Shown in pieces: positions 6,027 to 12,454 of a stretch of 28,938 nt of DNA (position 1 is the first letter of the stretch; every line of letters starts with the position of its first letter). The stretch spans positions 1 through 28,938 of the IMG/VR virus record IMGVR_UViG_3300033992_000828, one strand, 5' to 3'. The DNA comes from a virus. The notes beneath the pieces were generated by a model. The model was not told where the DNA came from, did no database searches, and saw only the letters and a program-made list of their open reading frames with translations. The position numbers and the translations under genes were made by a program.

Positions 6027-7415
6027 TTATAAAAATTTTGGTATGATAATTTTTTTGTTAAACTCTTTGTTTATGTTTGTGTCAACTACTTTATTAATTG
6101 ACCTTTGTATGCTTTCGTTGAATTGAATAGCCTTTTGGGTTTTATACTTTAACGCCTCTAATACTCGCTCCTGACCGTCTGAATAAACCAAATCCACTAC
6201 TACTTCATTTTTTTGACCAAACCTCCAAAACCTTCTAACTGCTTGGTAGTATTGCTCATAAGACCAAGTTGGAAAATATACGGTATGGTTACAATGCTGC
6301 CAGTTTAGGCCAAAAGATGTTATTTTTGGCTTAGTTATTAATCGCTGTATTTCTCCTTTTGCAAAACTCAAAAGTATCTCTTCTTTTTTTTCAATAGTAT
6401 CGCCGCCCTTTATTTGAACCGCGTCCTTATCTATATCTTGCAATAAATTACCTTCGTCATTAAAATGACACCAATACACCGATGTTTTATTTTCCGCTAA
6501 TTGCACCGCCTTTTCGCACCTTATTTTTGTAGTGCCTTTTTGCTCTTCCCTTACCTCGGACATTGTGCGTGCTTTGCCATTAAATAACATTATTTGTCCG
6601 TTTATAACCCAGTTTTCCTGATTTCTTACCTCTATTGAATTTTCAATCAATTTCGGTAAAATATATCTTTCATCGCTAAATCCTAAATCTGAAGGCTTTT
6701 TTATTGACAAAGACCACATATTTAGCCAACTAAAAAAATCGTCTTTTGCGTGTGGCTTTAAATACCATTTATTGCCAATTTCCTGCGGCCTAATATTGTT
6801 CTCATTGTTTCTGAAAAACTTTTGTAGCATATCCATATAAGGCAAATACCCTAACGCTTCGCTGCTTGTTCCAAACTCAATATAATCATTCGGTGCTGGT
6901 GTTGCCGTGCTTAATATCCTGTACGGTATCTTTTTGATAAATGAAGTTATTGATGTTTTTATTTTGCCCTCAAAGTTTTTAAGGATTGAACTTTCATCTA
7001 AAATAACGCCAACGAAGTCGCTTTCATTAAAGTAGTGCAAGCGTTCATAATTACACACAACTATCTTTTTTGTGTGTACGCCGTTCTTTGAATATTCAAA
7101 GTCATCAATACCTAACTTTTCAGCCTCTAAAATAAACTGAAAAGCAACTGCCAAAGGTGTAAGTATTAATACTTTTTTATTGGTGTGTTGAATGATGTTT
7201 TTGGCAATTGACAACTGGATAAGGGTTTTGCCTAATCCGGTATCTGCAAAAATTGCAATTCTACCCTTTTTTACTGACTTTTCAATTATTGCCGCTTGAA
7301 AATCAAAAGCAATACTAGGAATGTAATTTGGTGTAAATCCAAAATCCCCGATTGTGTGCCGCTTTTTTTCTAAAAAGTCAAGGTAATTTTTTAGGCTTTC
7401 AGTATTTTGTTCCAT
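6027..7415 (-). CDS. SNF2/DEAD-like superfamily 2 helicase, 462 aa
   Basis: Motifs run in the expected SF2 order: Walker A ADTGLGKT at residues 57-64, Walker B ILDESS at 138-143 (DESS in place of DEAD/DEAH), motif III STATP at 169-173, and motif VI QAVRRFWRFGQ at 391-401 with the arginines needed for ATP hydrolysis. Both RecA-like lobes are present, so the protein looks intact. Helicases of this kind next to a DNA methyltransferase are a recurrent phage pairing; roles in replication, repair or countering host restriction have all been considered. Translation is coupled to the methyltransferase downstream. Confidence 0.88.
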   Translation of the reverse strand: MEQNTESLKNYLDFLEKKRHTIGDFGFTPNYIPSIAFDFQAAIIEKSVKKGRIAIFADTGLGKTLIQLSIAKNIIQHTNKKVLILTPLAVAFQFILEAEKLGIDDFEYSKNGVHTKKIVVCNYERLHYFNESDFVGVILDESSILKNFEGKIKTSITSFIKKIPYRILSTATPAPNDYIEFGTSSEALGYLPYMDMLQKFFRNNENNIRPQEIGNKWYLKPHAKDDFFSWLNMWSLSIKKPSDLGFSDERYILPKLIENSIEVRNQENWVINGQIMLFNGKARTMSEVREEQKGTTKIRCEKAVQLAENKTSVYWCHFNDEGNLLQDIDKDAVQIKGGDTIEKKEEILLSFAKGEIQRLITKPKITSFGLNWQHCNHTVYFPTWSYEQYYQAVRRFWRFGQKNEVVVDLVYSDGQERVLEALKYKTQKAIQFNESIQRSINKVVDTNINKEFNKKIIIPKFL

Positions 7416-7443
7416 GTATTATATTTTAAGTGTGATTATTTAA

Positions 7444-7581
7444 TTACCCAATCCAAACGTAACCCGTTTTTTCTTTAAGTTCCGCTTTGCATTGTTCAAT
7501 TATTTTAGCATCAGAACAACCGTGTTCAATGGCTTCTACTAGATAATAGAACTCGCTTTGTAATATTTGTGTAAATGTCAT
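7444..7581 (-). CDS. Small hypothetical protein, 45 aa
   Basis: This minus-strand frame begins MTFTQILQSEFYYLVEAIEH and ends EKTGYVWIG before a TAA at 7446-7444. It is rich in charged and helical residues and has normal amino-acid composition. It starts 8 bases after the stop of the preceding frame (7590-7819) and ends 28 bases before the helicase start, consistent with gene packing here. No family recognised. Its short length is the main reason for doubt. Confidence 0.5.
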   Translation of the reverse strand: MTFTQILQSEFYYLVEAIEHGCSDAKIIEQCKAELKEKTGYVWIG

Positions 7582-7589
7582 TGTTTTGT

Positions 7590-7819
7590 TTATTTTTTGC
7601 GCGTAACTTTTACCGCGCTCGGTGTGTGTTTATTACTGATCGTAAACAAATACCCGCCGCCTTTTAGCGTACTTGTTTGTTCGTCTATGTCTGAAAGTTT
7701 AGCGCGTTTCATTGCAGATAAAACACGGCGTTTTATTGCGGATGTTGCATTTTTACTTGCAAAACTTGTTGAGGCGCGTTTTCTGTGGCTGGAATAATCC
7801 AGTAGTGTGGTTTACTCAT
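7590..7819 (-). pseudogene. Small basic protein split by a -1 shift at an A5 run (about 76 aa if joined)
   Basis: An ATG at 7819 opens MSKPHYWIIPATENAPQQV and stops after 28 codons (TAA at 7735-7733). The -1 frame reads NATSAIKRRVLSAMKRAKLS and later TSTLKGGGYLFTISN to a TAA at 7592-7590. Both halves look like protein and overlap at the A5 run (plus-strand T at 7750-7754); adding one A joins them. Alternatively the distal part could start at its own ATG (7712, 40 aa). The ATG at 7819 overlaps the previous stop as ATGA. Programmed slippage, a true mutation and a homopolymer error all fit. Confidence 0.45.
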
Positions 7820-7938
7820 GGCCTGTATGTGTATGGTTTACGTGAACACCAAACAGTCATTCCAAATATTTTGTACTCTGTTACCCATTGATCGGTATCA
7901 AGATCAATGTATGGTTTGCATTTTTCAAAAAATTTCAT
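7816..7938 (-). CDS. Small hypothetical protein, 40 aa
   Basis: The frame reads MKFFEKCKPYIDLDTDQWVT and ends SRKPYTYRP. Its TGA overlaps the next ATG as ATGA at 7819-7816, a strong sign of translational coupling. The leader carries CACTTAAAATATAA, nearly the same as in front of the helicase gene. It has two cysteines and many aromatic residues; no family recognised. Confidence 0.5.
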   Translation of the reverse strand: MKFFEKCKPYIDLDTDQWVTEYKIFGMTVWCSRKPYTYRP

Positions 7939-7973
7939 AATAATAGTTTTATATTTTAAGTGCGATTTTATAT

Positions 7974-8276
7974 TTAAATCCAGTTTACACCAAATTCATC
8001 TGTTCGGCCATCTCTTGCATAAACGGTTTCATACTCATCATAACCTCCGTTTTTATCCTCCCAAATAACATCTGCAGCCTTGCTTGCGGCTGTCATCTTT
8101 TCAAGAATTGGATATATTTCAGGATGTAAATTTTCGATGTCATTATCCATAATTGCTATACCGCAATTGTCTGACCATTCCAATATCTTTACACCATTGT
8201 GTAGTACGGAAAAATTTTCAAATGTGCCATTTTGAGGCACACTGTAACTCGATTTTATAAACTCGTAATTTGGCAT
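7974..8276 (-). CDS. Hypothetical acidic protein, 100 aa
   Basis: A soluble acidic protein beginning MPNYEFIKSSYSVPQNGTF and ending DEFGVNWI. Acidic patches include DNDIENLHPEI and EDKNGGYDEYETVY. No membrane segment, cysteine cluster or catalytic motif is evident. It is part of a run of small genes downstream of the promoter near 9088; acidic small proteins in such positions sometimes inhibit host enzymes or defences, but there is no specific evidence here. Confidence 0.7.
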   Translation of the reverse strand: MPNYEFIKSSYSVPQNGTFENFSVLHNGVKILEWSDNCGIAIMDNDIENLHPEIYPILEKMTAASKAADVIWEDKNGGYDEYETVYARDGRTDEFGVNWI

Positions 8277-8336
8277 AATATTTTTTTATTTTTAAGTTTT
8301 AAAATTCCTTCCCGCTTTTACACGGGGCATTTCTCG

Positions 8337-8354
8337 TGGTTCGATTAAAAAGGT
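8337..8354. repeat. 18-bp intergenic repeat, copy 1
   Basis: TGGTTCGATTAAAAAGGT on the plus strand is found exactly again at 8808-8825. Each copy lies just downstream of a stop codon on the minus strand (genes 8357-8770 and 8833-9030) at the start of the leader of the next gene. It may be a protein or RNA regulatory site, or a trace of a local duplication. Confidence 0.6.
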
Positions 8355-8356
8355 GA

Positions 8357-8770
8357 TTACAGTGCTACATACTGAATTTCCGTGCTTTCTGCTGTCATTG
8401 AGCCATTGCCCCAAACAGCACATAAAACACCATCTATTTCAGCAGTAGCAAACCAACTTTCAGGATGGCTGGTATCGCCGTCAAAATCTTCGTAGCTTGC
8501 TAGTCTGTCAATTGCTATTTGTGGATTGTGTTGGTCAATAAAATTAACCTTGCTCCACCTTGACAGATGCCCGGCCGTTGTGTTTATAAATTCTTTTATA
8601 ATAACATTTGCTTTGCCATGCTCTGATACTGCAATTTCTATCATTTCTATCCTAATGTCTTTTTTTTCAAACTCAAAATTAGGTATAATTTCATCTATTT
8701 GAGCAACCGTAAAATCTGGGTTTTCTGCTTTTATTTTTTTAGCAAGCGTAAGTAATTCTCTGTAAGTCAT
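8357..8770 (-). CDS. Hypothetical protein, 137 aa
   Basis: Begins MTYRELLTLAKKIKAENPDF with a helical N-terminal half, and ends with a beta-rich segment around HPESWFATAEIDGVLCAVWG. The C-terminal stretch resembles small domains that sense or display a compact sheet, but I cannot name a family. It is preceded and followed by leaders containing the same 18-bp sequence. The product is predicted soluble and mildly acidic. Confidence 0.7.
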   Translation of the reverse strand: MTYRELLTLAKKIKAENPDFTVAQIDEIIPNFEFEKKDIRIEMIEIAVSEHGKANVIIKEFINTTAGHLSRWSKVNFIDQHNPQIAIDRLASYEDFDGDTSHPESWFATAEIDGVLCAVWGNGSMTAESTEIQYVAL

Positions 8771-8807
8771 AATTTTTATATTTATTTTGCTACCTGCAAA
8801 TTCCCTA

Positions 8808-8825
8808 TGGTTCGATTAAAAAGGT
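8808..8825. repeat. 18-bp intergenic repeat, copy 2
   Basis: An exact copy of the sequence at 8337-8354, 471 bases away, again just after a minus-strand stop codon. No third copy was seen by eye in the window. Confidence 0.6.
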
Positions 8826-8832
8826 TTTGCAA

Positions 8833-9030
8833 TTATGCAAACTGGTTCATAACAGCCTCTATTGCTTCATTCAAAAACTCTGTCGTTACTAATTCGCCGC
8901 TATGCGCGTTTTTGGCATAATTGAAAACATTAGTAATGTCGTCGTAAGATAATTCAGTTGTATCAACTGTGTTCATCCAAGATTCAGAATCAAGCATTTC
9001 TTGTACTGTTTGAAAAAATTCAACTTTCAT
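8833..9030 (-). CDS. Small acidic hypothetical protein, first gene of its operon, 65 aa
   Basis: I place the start at the ATG at 9030 (MKVEFFQTVQEMLDSESWMN), which has the recurrent ACTTAAAATT leader directly before it; the in-frame extension to 9090 would overlap the promoter. The protein is acidic and helical and ends AIEAVMNQFA. As the first gene after the predicted promoter at 9088-9095 it should be strongly expressed early. No family is recognised. Confidence 0.65.
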   Translation of the reverse strand: MKVEFFQTVQEMLDSESWMNTVDTTELSYDDITNVFNYAKNAHSGELVTTEFLNEAIEAVMNQFA

Positions 9031-9087
9031 AATTTTAAGTATTAATTGTGAGTGATAAATAAATGCGCTTACCGCGTTTTGATAGGT

Positions 9088-9095
9088 CAAAGATA
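9088..9095 (-). promoter_or_regulatory. Promoter -7 element for the small-gene/helicase/methylase unit
   Basis: The minus strand reads TATCTTTGA at 9095-9087, matching TAnnTTTG. A -33 TTTG at the usual spacing is not evident. It sits about 60 bases before the ATG at 9030 and downstream of the late-operon terminator, the expected place for a new transcription unit. Confidence 0.45.
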
Positions 9096-9206
9096 AGGGC
9101 GTTTAGTATTACGGTGGTAACATTTAATCAATTATTTTTCAAAAAAAGTAATTTTTATTTTTCAGAAAATAATGAAAGTTTGTAAGTGATTGATAATGAA
9201 CACAAT

Positions 9207-9244
9207 AAAAAAAGCGCAAAGGTTTTCACCCCGCGCTTTTTTTT
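9207..9244 (-). terminator. Strong intrinsic terminator at the end of the late operon
   Basis: On the minus strand a run of A is followed by GCGC, a 15-base loop, GCGC and U7; the A and U tracts extend the helix to 11 or 12 pairs. The plus strand has the same form, so it may work both ways. It lies about 30 bases after the stop of the holin-subtilase gene. The rest of 9096-9273 holds no gene that I can support. Confidence 0.85.
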
Positions 9245-9273
9245 GATTAAAATTTCTGTCTTATGCCTGCTGT

Positions 9274-11313
9274 CTAATTCTTTGGGAAGTGCCGCAACTG
9301 GTCATTTGTCCACGTTACTACATTTCCGCTGTTGTCGATTCCTGTTATTCGAGTGACGTTAATATTTAGCCTTGTCTTATATTGCGTATAGACTAACAAT
9401 TCCGCAAAGTATGCCGACCAATACACCGCGTCGGCAAAGTCCGAACCTTGAGCAAGCACAAGCCCCCTGTTAGCAAATACAAGCGTACTAAATGCTTCTG
9501 CTATTCTTTTGCGCTCTACGTCTGCATTGGTATTGCTATTTACAGATAGTTCAATTTCTGAAATCGTAACAAATTTGGTACTATTTGATTTAATTGTTTC
9601 ATCACTCATCCTTTTTATTGGCGGTATGGCAGACGGCACGGGCTTCCTAGGTAGCGGCGTACTAGGTAACGGTATATTTTCGCCCCAATACATTTTATAG
9701 TCGTTTTTAAAACCTAGTGTGTAAATTCGTATCGGGCGCACCGGATCGCCTGGTGGTGTTGGTGGTGGTGTTGGCGGTACAACCGTGCCGGGTCTAGTAT
9801 TCAAAACCGCCTCTATTAAAGCGATACCGTACCCAGTGCCGTTATCTTTGCCCGTCGGTGCTATGTCCCTAGAAACAGCCGCTAAATGCGTTTTAACCGC
9901 CGTATAATTAGGCAATAAATCGCCCCATTTAGATATTGCAATAGCGACTACGCCCGACAAAAAAGGCGTTGCCATGCTTGTACCGCTTATTGTAGCGTAT
10001 TGATTATTTAACCAGCAACTTTGAATTGACCGCCCCGGCTGCGCGTTCCAAACCTGTACGCCTTGTGTGCTGTAAGATGAACGCCCGCCTGATTGATCGA
10101 GTGAAGCACACGTAATTGAGTACTGAGACGAACCAGGGTATTGTACGCCTTCGCCGCCCGTGTTGCCCGCTGCAATGCAGTACACGCCGCCCAAATCTGT
10201 TATTGCTTTCATTGCTGCCTCTACGTTACCAATTGCCGCCGTGTTGCCGCCAAATGAACCACTTACAACCGTGCGTACTCCTTGTGCCTTTCTTGCTCTA
10301 TCTTTTGCAAGTTGATCTACTTCGCACAACCTAAACCACTCAAACGAACCGCCGCCCGTTGCCCCTAAAATTTGGTCAAACTCGAAAGTAAGAACGCCCG
10401 ATTTGATAAGGTCGTAACCTATACCGAAATCCTGTGCAAAGATAATACCGCCTACGTGCGTGCCGTGTCCGTTACGATCAATTCCCCGTGCGTCTGTTGT
10501 GTAATTAAACCCCGCCTGTTTGCCTTGCTGCAATTGCGCGTGGTCGGTATCCATTGCGGTATCAACTACCCTAATGTGTACTTTATTCTTGCATTCCGCC
10601 GCAATGCGATTACGGAGCGCGGTCAATCGGTGCTGTTCTGCACCCCAATTCGATACCAGTACGCGTGTCCCGTCCCGTTTAGTTACACTGCTTTCGATGT
10701 TTTGCGGAAATTCACCGGGCTGTGGCAAAATCTCGAAAGTATCCTTTTCAAGTTGCTGGATTTGCTCTATGTACGCGCTCCGTAAATTTCTGTTAGTTTG
10801 TCCACTTAAATTATGACAAAAAAAAACAAGCATTAAAATAGCGGTCGTTTTTGCGGCTGGTAATTTAGGCAACTTTGCGTTTTTAAATATTTCCCAAATA
10901 ATAGTAGCAAGTCCAATTGTAGCCGTTAAAATTTGCTGCCAATTGCCGCCAATGCCCGCTTCAACGACCGACCTTACAGCCGCAAACAATTCGGGCGTAA
11001 GTGAAGGGAAAAGTTGAATAAAAATAACAGATAAAAAGCCCCATGTGTTTGAGTTTTTTACCCATCCAATTGCGTCAATTTTTGCATCTTTGAAAAAGTT
11101 TCTAAATAAGCCAATGCCGCTAATTATAGAAAAAAATGCTTGCACCATCTTTTCGGCTTCGCCCGTAGGAAACCCTACCCAAAGCGTACCAATTACAAGC
11201 GTAATCATTAAGGCGAAGTTTGCGGAAAACAATTTTCCTACAACTACCTCTTTTGTGAGCGGCTCTTTTGCTTTTACCGCGCCGCTTTTTGCTTTCTGTT
11301 TGTTGTCTGCCAT
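9274..11313 (-). CDS. Holin-like membrane domain fused to a subtilisin-type serine protease, 679 aa
   Basis: Residues 1-145 are basic then hydrophobic, with probable membrane segments near 31-48, 57-72, 91-103 and 128-142, as in multi-pass phage holins. Residues 156-172 form another segment that resembles a Bacteroidota signal peptide end (LVFFCHNLSGQ). A full S8 protease follows: Asp251 in VVDTAMD, His283 in NGHGTHVGG, oxyanion Asn384 in AAGNTGG and Ser446 in SGTSMATP. After a Pro-rich linker (511-524) comes an unrecognised C-terminal domain. It ends the lysis cassette before a terminator. An internal ATG at 10833 could give a separate secreted protease. Active-site residues are complete, so activity is plausible. 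Confidence 0.85.
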   Translation of the reverse strand: MADNKQKAKSGAVKAKEPLTKEVVVGKLFSANFALMITLVIGTLWVGFPTGEAEKMVQAFFSIISGIGLFRNFFKDAKIDAIGWVKNSNTWGFLSVIFIQLFPSLTPELFAAVRSVVEAGIGGNWQQILTATIGLATIIWEIFKNAKLPKLPAAKTTAILMLVFFCHNLSGQTNRNLRSAYIEQIQQLEKDTFEILPQPGEFPQNIESSVTKRDGTRVLVSNWGAEQHRLTALRNRIAAECKNKVHIRVVDTAMDTDHAQLQQGKQAGFNYTTDARGIDRNGHGTHVGGIIFAQDFGIGYDLIKSGVLTFEFDQILGATGGGSFEWFRLCEVDQLAKDRARKAQGVRTVVSGSFGGNTAAIGNVEAAMKAITDLGGVYCIAAGNTGGEGVQYPGSSQYSITCASLDQSGGRSSYSTQGVQVWNAQPGRSIQSCWLNNQYATISGTSMATPFLSGVVAIAISKWGDLLPNYTAVKTHLAAVSRDIAPTGKDNGTGYGIALIEAVLNTRPGTVVPPTPPPTPPGDPVRPIRIYTLGFKNDYKMYWGENIPLPSTPLPRKPVPSAIPPIKRMSDETIKSNSTKFVTISEIELSVNSNTNADVERKRIAEAFSTLVFANRGLVLAQGSDFADAVYWSAYFAELLVYTQYKTRLNINVTRITGIDNSGNVVTWTNDQLRHFPKN

Positions 11314-11314
11314 A

Positions 11315-11563
11315 TTATTTAGATTTTTTCCTACTTTTTGTAGGCTGTGAAAAACTTTCTAGTGTTGCCTGCATTTCCGCAACCTGAATCGAAAGGTTTA
11401 GGCGGTCGCTTTCGCATATATGCAAGCGGTTAGCAACTAACTGTATTTCAGACCTCAATTCCGTCTTTTGCTCTTTTAGTTGCTCGTTTAAATACCAAAC
11501 TAAAGCACATAGTAGCACTACCAGAATACTTTGTTCTAATATCTTTTTTTGTAATTCCGTCAT
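11315..11563 (-). CDS. Small membrane protein with coiled coil, spanin- or holin-like, 82 aa
   Basis: From the ATG at 11563 the protein reads MTELQKKILEQSILVVLLC, giving one N-terminal membrane helix (about residues 8-25), then a heptad-like helix (EQLKEQKTELRSEIQLVANR) and a basic tail (KSRKKSK). This topology fits inner-membrane spanins of the Rz type or small accessory holins. An ATG at 11575 is also in frame but lies only 4 bases from the hairpin at 11580-11620, so I prefer the second one. It is 1 base upstream of the holin-subtilase start, so the two are coupled, which supports a lysis role. No outer-membrane lipoprotein partner was seen. Confidence 0.65.
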   Translation of the reverse strand: MTELQKKILEQSILVVLLCALVWYLNEQLKEQKTELRSEIQLVANRLHICESDRLNLSIQVAEMQATLESFSQPTKSRKKSK

Positions 11564-11579
11564 TATTTGAATCATTACA

Positions 11580-11620
11580 GCACGGTCGTTTTATTACTTA
11601 CTGTAATATAAAAACCGTGC
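11580..11620 (-). promoter_or_regulatory. Hairpin before the membrane/lysis genes
   Basis: GCACGGT (11580-11586) pairs with ACCGTGC (11614-11620), and TTTTATTAC (11589-11597) pairs with GTAATATAAAA (11603-11613) after a 2-base slip. There is no U tract on the minus strand, so it is not an ordinary terminator. It ends 4 bases before the first possible ATG (11575), suggesting translational or RNA-stability control of the lysis genes. Confidence 0.55.
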
Positions 11621-11629
11621 CAAATTTTG

Positions 11630-11962
11630 TTATTTAACTTCTAAGTGCTTAACTGGTTCACGTAAATTAGCCGCAACAATGTTGCGTAATTTAATCGCGC
11701 CTTTGAACTTAAGTTTCAGATAGTCCGGCTTTATCACCTCTTTGCCGTTTGCGACATACCTGCGACCTATGCAAGCCTCAACACGGAACGTTCCTATATC
11801 GTCAAGGATAACGGCGTTAACGCCTTTGCCCGCCGCCTCGGCAATGTTCTGAAACGCTAAATTTATAACGTCGCGCAAAACATCTTCGTCAAGTCCCGTT
11901 TGACTTTCAAGGCGTTTTACTAAGTCGCTTGTGTCGTAATAACCTGTTACTAATTCACTCAT
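11630..11962 (-). CDS. HU/IHF-family DNA-binding protein, 110 aa
   Basis: The helical N-terminal half (DLVKRLESQTG, VLRDVINLAFQNI) is followed by DDIGTFRVE at about residues 54-62, the GTF turn of the HU fold. A basic beta arm (GRRYVANGKEVIKPD) and LKFKGAIKLR follow, close to the HU pattern 'FKAGKALK'. HU-like phage proteins such as SPO1 TF1 bend and package DNA or act in transcription. Its place between endolysin and membrane genes is unusual and may only reflect late expression. The Bacteroidota have many divergent HU-like proteins, so capture from the host is likely. Confidence 0.8.
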   Translation of the reverse strand: MSELVTGYYDTSDLVKRLESQTGLDEDVLRDVINLAFQNIAEAAGKGVNAVILDDIGTFRVEACIGRRYVANGKEVIKPDYLKLKFKGAIKLRNIVAANLREPVKHLEVK

Positions 11963-11969
11963 AAGTTAA

Positions 11970-12449
11970 TTATTTATTTGTGTTATTTAATATTGTGTAT
12001 TTTGCGCTTCCGTCTTTGCGGCGCGTTGCAACTATCGCGCTTTGTCGGTTTTTGCGGCGTGTTGTGTAAGAAATATGTACCCATTCGCCGAACTCCTCAA
12101 TGACCTGATCGAACTCTATGCCCGACAATAAAATGAGATGAAACAATTCGTTTGCGGTATAACCTTTTGCGTGTATGTCTGCTGCTTCACCTCGTAAATG
12201 TTGTGAATTTGGCGCGCCTCGCACCTCTTTATGTGAATTTAACGCCCTACACCTAAACCCGCTCGAAACTCGAACAGGCGCGCCCAGTTTGTCACGTAAA
12301 GGTTGTAAAACGTTTTTGCATAAAGCGATTAAAGCATCCAAATGCTTACCGTTCGGCACGTTTTGTATGCCGTCCCGCGCTGCAATATCGCTATGTATCA
12401 TTTCACGCAAACTGAAATTTTTTGTTATTTGCCCGTCCGGTGTAAGCAT
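11970..12449 (-). CDS. Endolysin, M15 family peptidase, 159 aa
   Basis: Matches peptidase M15A (PF08291), zinc enzymes that cut peptide bonds in peptidoglycan. SGFRCRALN is at residues 63-71, QHLRGEAADI at 83-92 supplies the ligands His84 and Asp91, and WVHISY at 123-128 supplies His125. The N-terminus (ITKNFSLREMI) matches the family start 'NFtlsEf'. No signal peptide is present, so release needs a holin, which is likely supplied by the genes just downstream. The basic C-terminal tail is typical for cell-wall binding or for late phage lysins. Confidence 0.9.
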   Translation of the reverse strand: MLTPDGQITKNFSLREMIHSDIAARDGIQNVPNGKHLDALIALCKNVLQPLRDKLGAPVRVSSGFRCRALNSHKEVRGAPNSQHLRGEAADIHAKGYTANELFHLILLSGIEFDQVIEEFGEWVHISYTTRRKNRQSAIVATRRKDGSAKYTILNNTNK

Positions 12450-12454
12450 AAGAT

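Noticed and set aside
7567-7797. Plus-strand frame of 76 codons in the helicase upstream region
   Set aside because: The minus strand holds small tightly packed frames with coupled junctions here, so this is a shadow.
8337-8825. Attachment (att) site core for integration
   Set aside because: The two copies are only 471 bases apart within an operon and no integrase is visible.
9274-11313. Prohead maturation protease
   Set aside because: Those are of other protease classes and are encoded next to portal and capsid; this gene is in the lysis region and has membrane segments.
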